Below, in pieces: positions 55,162 to 64,000 of a stretch of 64,000 bases of DNA. A model generated the notes under the pieces. That model saw only the letters and a list, made by a program, of their open reading frames with translations. It was not told the DNA's origin and ran no database searches. Position numbers and translations under genes: made by a program. The DNA comes from Parietaria judaica (lineage: Eukaryota > Streptophyta > Magnoliopsida > Rosales > Urticaceae), in assembly GCA_954871525.1 (NCBI GenBank), contig OX940860.1, positions 27,932,001 to 27,996,000 of the forward strand. Direction: 5' to 3'. How positions within the stretch are numbered: the stretch's first letter is position 1; every line of letters begins with the position of its first letter.

Positions 55162-56225
55162 CCGACGGTGGCTGTAAGGCAGGTGGGAATGTTATCGACC
55201 GCGTTCTTTGAACCGGTGATCCTGGTCTTATTGGCACCATCACCGATGAACATCAGATTCGTCATGTTCTTCTCAATGGTGACATACTCCTTGTAAACCC
55301 CTTCCTTAATGTACACCACGTACGTCTTGTTGCTCTTCCTCGGAACCCCCTTCAGCGCCTCGTTGATGCTCTTGAAGTCCCCGCTCCCGTCCTTCGCCAC
55401 CACCACGTCCGGTTTCAGCTTCGCTGGCTCCGCCGCCATCAGCCGCCTCGCCCCCGCGTTGTACCACTCGGCCTCGTCGCTGTGCCCTAACACTGGCAGC
55501 TCCCTTTCCTCTTCGTCCGAGAAGAGCCTCCTCTTGCCGCCGAAGCCCGGGATGCTGAGCTCCGAGAACACCGAGGCGATCTCGGACACCATGGCGAGCC
55601 CGTTGCTGCTCAGCCTCATCGACGTCTTCAGCGCTGACTTCATCTTCTCAGCCGCATGGCCGGTTGTGTTCTCGAACGCGTCGAGGCACGTCTCTTGGTA
55701 CGTCACGGTGGCGCCGAGCCACACCTTGAGGTCCATCAACGATTCGTCGAACTTCGAGATGTCGAAGTCGGCGAGCTTTGTGACGGAGTGCTTGAGATCT
55801 TGGACAGAATCGTCCATGAGCTTCTTGCATAACCCTAGTGCTTTGGAAGCCCTAGGATCCTTTTCAAGATCTTGGAGGACGACGGACTTCTTGGCGGCTT
55901 CGGAGAGGTAGCGCATCGCGACGTTAAATCCGGCCTGAATGAGCTTCCTCGGATCGGTGGTGCCATTGCTGGCCGTGCTCAAGCTCTCGACGCACTCCTC
56001 CTTGTAGTCCGTTGACCGGCACATGGATTTTATCGCCTTTACCGAAGCCGAGACCTCGTGGCTCCCTCCCTTATTGCCATTCGCGGGAGTGTTACTGCCG
56101 CCGCTGTTGAGGCTCACACCGAGCGTCACGGCGATGACCATCGCCACGAGCAGGAACGACGAGATCCCAATGACCGCGAACCTCTTCCGTTTCTCATGAC
56201 CATCATCATGATATCCGTACGACAT
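53685..56225 (-). CDS. Pectinesterase with N-terminal inhibitor domain (type II PME)
   Basis: Exons 56225-55163 and 54397-53685 give 591 residues, the usual length. An N-terminal membrane anchor (FAVIGISSFLLVAMVIAV) leads to an inhibitor-like pro-domain with Cys in SMCRSTDYKEEC, LGLCKKLMDD and YQETCLDAF. Subtilase-type processing motifs follow (KRRLF and GARRLM). The pectinesterase domain has the active residues: Gln in GHQAVALR, Gln in GYQDTLYTH, Asp in CDISGTIDFVFG and Arg in YLGRPWKEYSRT. It removes methyl groups from wall homogalacturonan. The ATG at 56225 follows an upstream in-frame extension that looks non-coding. The intron begins with a long (TA)n directly after the donor. First of three tandem PME genes on the minus strand; the most different from the next one in exon number. 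Confidence 0.93.
55094..55159. repeat. (TA)n microsatellite at the 5' splice site of the PME intron
   Basis: About 33 AT units lie between 55094 and 55159; the donor GT is at 55161-55162 (minus), so the intron begins gtaatatata. Confidence 0.95.
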
Positions 56226-57277
56226 GTTTCTGTCAATAAAAAAGGTAGTTGAGTATTTGAACTCATAGTTTTGAGTTTTTATAAGAATTAAAGGGTGAAA
56301 TTGGGACCAATTATAAGGTGCCATAGTATATATAAAGTATCCAATGCTTTAATTTTTGATGTGGCATTAACACGATTTTTTTTTTTCACGGTTGAACTTC
56401 TCAATGTTCACTAGTTCTCTTCAAAATTGTATCCACGTTTATGCCATTACAAAATTCAAAACATTGGCTACGTATTCACGTTTTTTTTTCTTTCAATATT
56501 TTTACAATTCGGTTTCGGCAGCGATATCCATTTTTCGGGTATATTTCCAAATTCTGAACTGGTAGCAACAAAAAGAATAACTCACCTTTATGGCTGTGTA
56601 GCAGCCCTTGAATCCTTGAGGGAATTAGAGAACCAAAACAAACAAGAGAAGAAAATATTGTGTTTGGTGATTTACTTGTTTCTCCCTAGGAGGCCAAAGA
56701 GCTGCTATTAGCAGGGTTCATGTGAATTGGAGAAAGAGAGAGGCTTTTGAAGGTTTTTTTGGGTCCTAATTATGGGGACAATTGGGACAAAGAGAGTTGA
56801 TGAAGAATGGTTGATTTTATTACAAGGTAAATAAGAGAAGTATTAGCTATTAATGGACGATGACAAATATAAGGAGTTTGTTGCATGGGATGCCAAATAA
56901 CATGAGGCTTAGACGAGAAGATAGGGTTAGGGTTTGTTATATTTGATCTTTCTTTTTACTATAAATAAATTAAAGCCAAAGGTGAGGACTTAATTTTGCC
57001 TGCCTGCCCACCCCAAAATCCTTGTTTGGTCTTGATAAATTCTCATCATATATAAGATTTAATTATCACAAGACTAATGATCAAGAAACTTCTCGAGCTT
57101 TGACTCAAACTTTCTTCCATTGACTAATTTAGGTTAATTGTGGACCCTTTAGAGAGATCTTGGCCATTGACTCGTTAATTAACCGATGCTTATCATTTTC
57201 ACCATAATTAATTCCAAAATTAGAGAGCAAATAAAATGAAATCAACTAGCTAGGTCAAAAGGGATATATATATATAT
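56226..57277. other. Intergenic region upstream of the first PME gene
   Basis: Contains the PME promoter (minus strand ctatggcacc... and ttatatatac near 56325-56340). 56427-56711 (+) is an open frame of 94 residues without recognisable features. No other gene. Confidence 0.45.
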
Positions 57278-57638
57278 GGATATTAGCGGCATTAGTACTC
57301 AACTTAGATTGACAGTACCCAATGTAAAAAACTAGAAGCAATATTACCTAACCCTCACTTTGAAGGGTTGACCGAATTTTCCATCCATTATTTTTGGATG
57401 TCCGTTTGTCAAATGCCACTTAGGCGTAGTTTGACTACCATGTTGTAGCGGAATGACCTGACAATGCCATATGGCAGTCAAATCACGCCTAGGTGACATT
57501 TGACTAATGGACATCCAAAGGTTGGATGAAAAAACTAGTCAAGTGTACGAAATGAGGATCGGGTACAATTGTGGCCAGTTTTTTACGTTAGATTACATGC
57601 CGTCCCTGATGTAAGTTAAGTACTATTGCCGCTAATAT

Positions 57639-57640
<2 letters not shown>
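57278..57640. mobile_element. Mutator-like MITE, 363 bp, inserted in (TA)n
   Basis: Ends GGATATTAGCGGCATTAGTA and, read inward, GGATATTAGCGGCAATAGTA; the arms continue with ctcaactta/ttaactta, and a central palindrome-like pair (gtcaaatgccacttaggcgt and its complement). The flanks are (TA)n on both sides, which hides or makes up the target duplication. Confidence 0.82.

Positions 57641-57697
<57 letters not shown>
57641..57697. repeat. (TA)n microsatellite
   Basis: About 28 AT units bordering the MITE at 57278-57640; a short (TA)n also borders its left side. Confidence 0.95.
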
Positions 57698-57702
<5 letters not shown>

Positions 57703-57915
57703 CATACAAACTATGCCCAACAACATCTTCATGCTCAAAATTCAAACATGTCATTAGACAAATCCACACCAACCAATATGTATTCACAATGAAAGTCATA
57801 GAGTTCATCAAACCAATAAATGACGACCGCACCTACCTGCCATAAACGTACTTTCTTACTTTTAATTTTTTTTGTAAATTTGGACTCTACTTATCTTCTA
57901 ACTCTTCTCTCGGCT

Positions 57916-58075
57916 GTGGTTGCTAGGATAGCCTAGTGGTTGCTAGGATAGCCTAGTGGTAATTCCACACTACCTCTAAAGTGGAGGTCCTAGTGGTAAT
58001 TCCACACTACCTCCAAAGTGGAGGTCGTGGGTTCGATCCCCACCGCAGCAAAGCTGCCTTAAAAAAAAAAAAAAA
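57916..58075 (+). mobile_element. Short tRNA-derived SINE, copy 2, with internal duplications
   Basis: Same element as 42686-42783, flanked by the exact 16-bp duplication aactcttctctcggct (57900-57915, 58076-58091). Two inner parts are doubled: ttgctaggatagcctagtgg at the 5' end, and a ~36-base stretch cctagtggtaattccacac... that includes part of the A box. The A tail is 17 bases. Confidence 0.92.
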
Positions 58076-58105
58076 AACTCTTCTCTCGGCTCAATGAATT
58101 GTGAT

Positions 58106-58116
58106 TTAATATTTAT

Positions 58117-58165
<49 letters not shown>

Positions 58166-58195
58166 ATTCAAACTTTTTTTTTTTTTTTTGGTCAA
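58106..58195. repeat. (TA)n and poly-T just past the PME stop codon
   Basis: (TA)n at 58122-58162 and a T run at 58174-58187 lie 7-90 bases beyond the stop, within the likely 3' untranslated part. Confidence 0.85.
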
Positions 58196-58201
58196 AACCA
58201 T

Positions 58202-60136
58202 TCAAACTAATAATCCAGAAGTATAAGGCACGCCTGTAGTCCCCCGCAACCAAGCATCTCCAGCGATGAGGTTAGAGGCAGTGAAGTTGACGGCATCAAC
58301 CGCGCTCATAGCTCCGACGTAACCGGGCCAGGCGACCCGTCGGGTGGTATCCGAACCCGGCCCGGTGTTGTTGAACTCGGCATAATAGAGAGTGCTGAGA
58401 GCGAAGTTCCCGGACCACTCTCTCCAACCCGCCGGGTCGATTAGACCGTCCAGAAAGGACTGCATGAAGACTGTCCTCGAGTACTCTCTCCACGGCCTCC
58501 CAAGGTATGTCCTCGTGCTGTTGACCGTTAGGTTGGCAATGGCCAGGGCGAGGTCAGGGCTGGCCCTGACTGCGCAGTTGTGGATGGATGTGCCGGTGTT
58601 CTGGTTCGGGTCACTGCGGGCCTGACCCGAGAAATGTGGAACATGTTCTCATCATATTGATAATTATACATACCATTAATGCAATTGTTAAGTGAATTTA
58701 AAGTTTAAAACATGCATATAAGTTAAAGAAAAATTGACGTTATTTGAAATTTTTATTTTTAAAAATGTTTTTGCGATTACTTTTGGAAATATACTTAATA
58801 CTTATTGTTGAGGTACTTTTTTAAAGGTTGACTAGGCATTTACAGAATAATCTTGACCATAACGGAAGAATAATAATCTGATCACTTTTTCAAATAATAA
58901 TCTTCGCATTTCATAAAATTATTTTATTGTTAAAAAATAATATAGTAACAAACAAGATTATTCCTCCTGAGACTGAGACATAATGAAACAGAGAAGAGCT
59001 TAAATAGTTAAATCTTACCATATTTTTCTTAACTCTCACTGCATATAATTGACAATCAAAATAGAATTATATCTGTGATATTTTACCTATAGATTATGAT
59101 TGAAACGAGTGAACAAAAACCAACACAATTAGTGAAGGGAAGTAAGGATATTTTGGGAAGTAAGCAATAAAAATAGTTAATTCATGAACATTGAAGACGT
59201 ATAAGATATATATTCACCTATAGCTAGTACTCGAAATTGATTTGTCTGTGTAAAATGCAGAAATACAAATTGATGACTTAGTACCTGGGCGGTAACCACG
59301 TTAAACTGGTTGGGGAGGGGTCGGCGGGCGAAGATGTTGCAGTTTTGGAGGACGACAGCAGCATTGCCGAAGATAAAGTCGATGGTGCCATAGACATCAC
59401 ATTCACGGTAAAACTGGCGGAGGGAGTGGGCGTAGAGCGTGTCCTGATAGCCTTCGAAGCTGCAGTGATGGAAGGCGGAGAGGTCGGCCCCGTTGCGGAG
59501 CGCCACTGCCTGGTGCTTCACGGCTCCAGCAGTGTTTCGGATGGTTATGTTCACGGCAATGAAGCCCTGGCCCGTCACGGCTGCGATGAGGGGACGATAT
59601 TTTTGTGGTGTTACTAACGTGGAAAGATCAATTTATTTATAAGGTTTTGCATAATTAATGCACTATTCCAATTTTTTTTTTTTTATTGAAATATGCCAGC
59701 TACTTTCCAAAATATAATACAATATATGATTTGCAAGTTTTATTTACATTTTTACAAAGAAAAAAGAATGCCTTTTAATTTAAGCATATATTTTTAATAT
59801 TTACTAAATTAAGGGTCATTTTTAAATTTTCAAAATAATATTACTAGAAATTATAAAAATGAAAACTAAAGGATATATAATTGAAGGTAGATTTGACTTG
59901 TTTTGGAAATAGTCATAGCATCAAAAGTAAATTAGAGGGTACACATATATATAAGAATTTTTTTAAACTTTTATGACTTAACGACTTTGTGCTAGAATAA
60001 AAGTAAATAGAGATTAGCGATATATTCTAGACAGTAATTAATACATGATTTCTTTCGTTATTGGGTCTAAAAGTATTACCATAAAGAAAAGAAAAGAAAA
60101 GAAAAAAACGTACAGAATTGCGTATCTATAAATATA

Positions 60137-60171
<35 letters not shown>

Positions 60172-61657
60172 GTACTACATAGATAAATTAGTATTCCACT
60201 AAATAAAACAGAGAATCAAATTGCTTATTAATGTATATTATGTTCGTAGGCCCCTCATATTCTATATAATATTTATATAAGCAAATAAACAGAAATTATT
60301 GAATCAAAATAGCCGATAAATTGGATCATAGTCACAAATTCTTACGTATATATATACTTACCAAATGTAGCAGAATTAAACGTGGTCCAACCATCCACAA
60401 CGCTCCGATTCCCAGTGATGATAGTCTGATTGATTCCATCTCCGATCATCATCACATTCTGCTTGTTCGTCCCTATCGAAACGTACTCCTCATACACCCC
60501 TCTCCTTACGTATATCACAAAGTAGGTGTTGTTAACCCTAGCGCCTCTTCCGAACGTCGCGGCGGTGTTGTTCGGAGCCGCATTTACCGCTTCGCTGATC
60601 GTAGTGAAGTTCCCCGTCCCGTTCTGATTCACCACCACCGTTTGACTTGCCAATACGCCGTTCAGATTGGTCGTCTGAATCAACTTCCTCTGCGCCACCG
60701 TGCTCTTCAACACGCGGTTGTGGAAGCTGGGATTTGTGGAGTTATAACCTAAAAGTAGATTAATTTTAAATCAACCAAAAATAGTTGCTTTTATTACATG
60801 TACACAAAATAAAGTGTATGTGCTATTACTAATTAAGGCTAAGTAAGTCGTTTGATGTCTAATTGAATGACTTTTAGGGTATATCTTTATGAAAATATTG
60901 TGTACATTAAGGGAAATTACAAAGTCTATGAGGGTGGAATTGTAATAAAAATATATACAAAAGTATACTTAACCTCTCTATTTTTATATCATGTATTCAA
61001 TGACACTTGCACATGATTTCTGAATGAATATTCAACATGTTTAGAGATCGTGTAATAATTAGGATTGAACGTACCGTTGTTATCGTCTACCCAACCGTGC
61101 TTGAAGAGAGCGAGAGACACGCTGTAGATTTTTCTCCCAATGGCAAGAGGAATGGTGAGAAGCTCCCTCACTCTCGGCGAGGACGTCACTTCTCCGAGGC
61201 CTTCCAAGCACGTCTCCTGATTGGTCATCACCGCGCTGAGCAGTGTCTCGAGCTCCTCGGCTTCAGAGGCATCAATAGTGTTTGTGAAGTTAATCGCCTC
61301 AAGGGTTTTGGCTATGCTTTCGAGGCTTGTCTCAGCGAGGACATGGCAGTCTTCAAGGGCTCGCGCGGTGGGCTCCGAGAGGGCGACATGCGGCTCGCTG
61401 AGGTGTGCGAGGATGCTGTGTGTGATGGCGAGAGACTTGCGCACGAATAGGCGAGAGAGCTCCCGGGTGTCGCCGGTTTGGTTGACGGGGAGAGTGGAGA
61501 GGCATTCTGTAGGGTAAGGAGTGGAGTTGCATATGGCCTCAAAGGACGCGCTTGCCGGAGAAGGAATATTAGGGTTTGAAGGTATTGCTATTGCAATTGA
61601 AGAAGATAAGAAGAAGAAGAAGAAAGTATTGGTGAAGAGAAGAAACTTTGAAGCCAT
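58202..61657 (-). CDS. Pectinesterase with N-terminal inhibitor domain (type II PME), four exons
   Basis: Exons 61657-61075, 60748-60362, 59580-59285 and 58621-58202 splice by GT-AG into 561 residues. Residues 1-27 are a signal peptide ([20 protein letters not shown]). The pro-domain has Cys in [21 protein letters not shown] and [10 protein letters not shown] basic RKLI motif near the domain border may be the processing site. The catalytic domain carries the active residues in [32 protein letters not shown] and [12 protein letters not shown]. It ends YTSGLLV. It demethylates pectin in the wall. The intron positions differ from the single intron of the gene at 53685, so these tandem neighbours belong to different PME subgroups or have gained or lost introns. 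Introns are 664, 781 and 326 bases and AT-rich. Confidence 0.93.
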
Positions 61658-61944
61658 ATTGTGTTTGTGTGTGTGAATTCTGATCAATGAGTTAGTAAAA
61701 TGTGGCTAAGTTTTCTTTCTGTGTGTGTGGATAATTAAGGGTTTTTGTAGAGTGGATACTTGAAAAATAAGAAAGGATATTAATGTGGCAGTTCAGGGAT
61801 TTGTGAATAGGTCAAATTTGTTTTAGAGCGTGGGACCGCTTTATTATGGCCATTTAATTCCTGTAATAGTGAAATTAACTCATATAGAATATTTGTGATA
61901 TAAGTACTTAATTTTATACTAAGTGCATGCATCAACATATTCTC
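61658..61944. other. Promoter region of the four-exon PME gene
   Basis: AT-rich with no clear TATA box; (TG)n/(CA)n near 61662-61727. Confidence 0.35.
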
Positions 61945-62560
61945 AATATCTTTTTTAGCGGTAATAGTACGGACAAAGGCCACAAACCATTGTTGAGGGA
62001 CACGTGTACGCCTAAGATCAATTAAAATCTAAAAACATCAATTATCTATGCTGGTAATTTAACAAACACTAACTCGACATGAGCGGATTATATGGACCTC
62101 GTACCCAAACTCAATCTTATACTAAGTTCGCCGTCATATTTCCAATATTTTTATTTCGTTGCAATATAGTACAGTCAAAGGCCACAAAAAATGTCGAGGT
62201 ACATGTGTACGTCTTTGATTAAACTATGAAACATTAATTTTCTATGCATGTCTTTAGCTTAACTCGACATGGATAGAATTAGACATAGACAATATTTTGT
62301 ACCCAATCCCAATCTTATATCAAGCGCGCCATAATATTCCTTATATCCTTATTTAGTGGTAATCTACGGCTAAAGGCCATAAAATAATGTCGAGGAACAC
62401 GTTTACGTCTAAAATTAAACGCTACAAAAATAAATTATCTAAGCGTGTATGTCTAACAAATGTTAACTCGACATAGATGAGATTAGATGGCCTCGACCAT
62501 TATTTGTACCCAGACCCAATCTTCTGTTAGTTAAATGCACCAATATATTCTCAATATCTA
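61945..62560. repeat. ~200-bp tandem repeat, 3 copies
   Basis: The phrase aaaggccacaaa recurs at 61975, 62177 and 62372 (202 and 195 bases apart). Each unit also has cacgtgtacgyctaa-, taactcgacatg- and gtacccaaacycaatctta-type phrases. Copies are well diverged. Confidence 0.88.
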
Positions 62561-63770
62561 AAAAAAAAAAAACTGTATTTGAAAATGTTGAGAGTTATTG
62601 AAATAGAAAAATTAATGAAAATTGCACGGTACTATATAAGACTATCCATATATCATATGTACATATTATGCTAAATAAGTTTTAATAATGGTCTTTGTTA
62701 TTAGATTTAGTGTGTTTCCGTTTTTTTTTTTTTTTTTTTTTTATCATAGTAGTAAGCGCGTTTGTTGACGTACATTAATTCGTTGCAAAATAATAAAAGC
62801 AATGTAATTAATTTTTTGACTTAATTAATATTGCATAATTAATAATGTGATGTCTGTGCTCAAATTGAATAGTGTACAATTAACAAATACTCATGATCAT
62901 AAAAACCAATAACATTATTCAACGTAGAACAAAGCAAATTCTTTGAGTTTGACCACAAACATATCTCCATAATAAATATGATTCAGAAATCCCACCTAAT
63001 TAATAAACTAAATGTCAAGCTATATAATGAATCAAAGCTTTGAATGTAATTTTTTTTCCTCGTCTATAATGGCTCATTATGATTCTGACCTTTTCGTAAT
63101 AGAAAATTGAGATTAGGTAATAGCTTGAACTTTAGCTCTTATAATATCAAGACATGGTGTATAAATAATTTTCTCTACATTAAAGAGAAAAATAATTACA
63201 CGATCTTTTGAAGATTCGCATGGATCTATAAATGCCTATGATATGCGCGCCGCGGAATCAGGTATTACGTATCGGGGGGTTACATATAATTTTTTGTCAA
63301 AAATTTAACTTGAGAATGTTGTATTTGAATTTCAATGAAAATTAATTAGTTAAACTGAAATTTTATATGAATTGACACTAAAAAATAAACTAGGGTATAT
63401 TGTAATTCGGGATGCGGTTCAAAGAGGGGGATGGGATAGTTGATGATTGATAAAGAAAATTCGGGCTTTCGAGCTTGTTTAATAATTCATTGATTTCGTA
63501 ATGTTCGGTTCTATCTTCGTCATTGTACTTTATGCAATTGGGAAACTAATCTCATTTAGAAAAATTAGTTTCAAACGCGTATCAAAAGAATTTATTCAAA
63601 CAAATAATAATACTGACAGATCACAACACTCATAAACAATAATTTAAAAAAACGCAACAACAATTAAAGTACTAAACCTTTTCATTTGTCACCTGTATTT
63701 CTAGCTATTGTAAGACTCATCAATAGCATCAACCCTAGCACTACAACTAATAAATCACCACCATGACCAC
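62561..63770. other. Spacer before the third PME gene, no gene
   Basis: AT-rich, T run at 62718-62742. No coding frame with family likeness. Confidence 0.5.
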
Positions 63771-64000
63771 CTAACCCCTCAACCCGGCCACGAACTTGAC
63801 ACCGGTCGCCGGAAGCCACGAGAGCCCGTCGATGAACCGCCTGACCGTAAAAAAATTTGCAGTTGATGCGTCCCGGATAATGTGGAAACCAGGCCACTTG
63901 ACCCGTCCAGAGAGGCCTGCCCCGGGACCATAGTTCCTGTATTCGCCATACCACAGCGTCCCCAATGCGAAGTCGCCGTACCACTCGAGCCAGCCCCTCG
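63771..64000 (-). CDS. Pectinesterase, C-terminal end (cut by window edge)
   Basis: The frame enters at the right edge and reads RGWLEWYGDFALGTLWYGEY, GPGAGLSGRVKWPGFHII, FTVRRFIDGLSWLPATGVKF and stops with TAG at 63771-63773. This is the last ~75 residues of a plant pectinesterase, including the conserved GDFALxTLxYxEY and WLPATGV motifs. The active site and any pro-domain lie outside the window. It is the third PME in a row on this strand, 2.1 kb from the start of its neighbour. Confidence 0.9.
   Translation of the reverse strand, partial: RGWLEWYGDFALGTLWYGEYRNYGPGAGLSGRVKWPGFHIIRDASTANFFTVRRFIDGLSWLPATGVKFVAGLRG

Overview
The window is nuclear DNA of a flowering plant, most likely a eudicot. 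It is AT-rich with intron-containing genes, plant-specific families (type II pectinesterases, invertase/pectinesterase inhibitors, F-box/FBA, GT61, MATE, PPR) and a dense mix of plant transposons. I cannot name the species.

Layout. 1-6142: a Ty3/gypsy element of the Tat type on the minus strand (integrase at the window edge, then RNase H, RT, protease and gag, then primer-binding site and 967-bp 5' LTR). 6143-9263: repeat-rich DNA with a hAT MITE and a 3' fragment of a MATE transporter gene. 9444-17973: a dead GT61 glycosyltransferase gene split by a 7.25-kb CACTA transposon that carries a Transposase_24/Ulp1-type gene but no recognisable transposase of the usual CACTA kind. 18000-24370: AT-rich DNA and a 4.6-kb foldback element made of two inverted arrays of a ~267-bp repeat. 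24576-27361: two inhibitor genes of the invertase/pectin methylesterase inhibitor family (+ strand). 28800-33240: duplicated repeat units, including a candidate structured small RNA gene with a plant snRNA-type promoter, and a Mutator-type MITE. 33669-35887: a five-exon gene for a small Arg/Ser-rich nuclear protein (minus). 36588-40150: a probable solo LTR and an F-box/FBA gene between 190-bp direct repeats. 41253-48848: mostly hAT and Mutator-type non-autonomous elements and a tRNA-derived SINE, with one gene for a small MGNC (N-myristoylation-type) protein at 46333. 49040-51716: fragments of aconitase and PPR genes. 52480-52990: a promoter with telo-box followed by two related box C/D snoRNA candidates. 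53685-64000: three tandem pectinesterase genes, all minus strand, the last cut by the window edge.

How the genes relate. The pectinesterases remove methyl esters from cell-wall homogalacturonan, and inhibitors of the family encoded at 24.6-27.4 kb can block such enzymes, so the window holds both sides of one cell-wall control system, separated by about 26 kb of repeats. Intact-looking host genes are the two inhibitors, the Arg/Ser-rich protein, the MGNC protein, two complete pectinesterases and the 3' end of a third; the F-box gene lacks an obvious ATG. GT61, MATE, aconitase and PPR copies are broken.

The observations most worth following are the snRNA-promoter-driven structured RNA at 29492-29619, the foldback element at 19176-23790, the CACTA element with an intact Ulp1 catalytic set, and two in-frame stops in the gypsy element that sit in classical leaky contexts.
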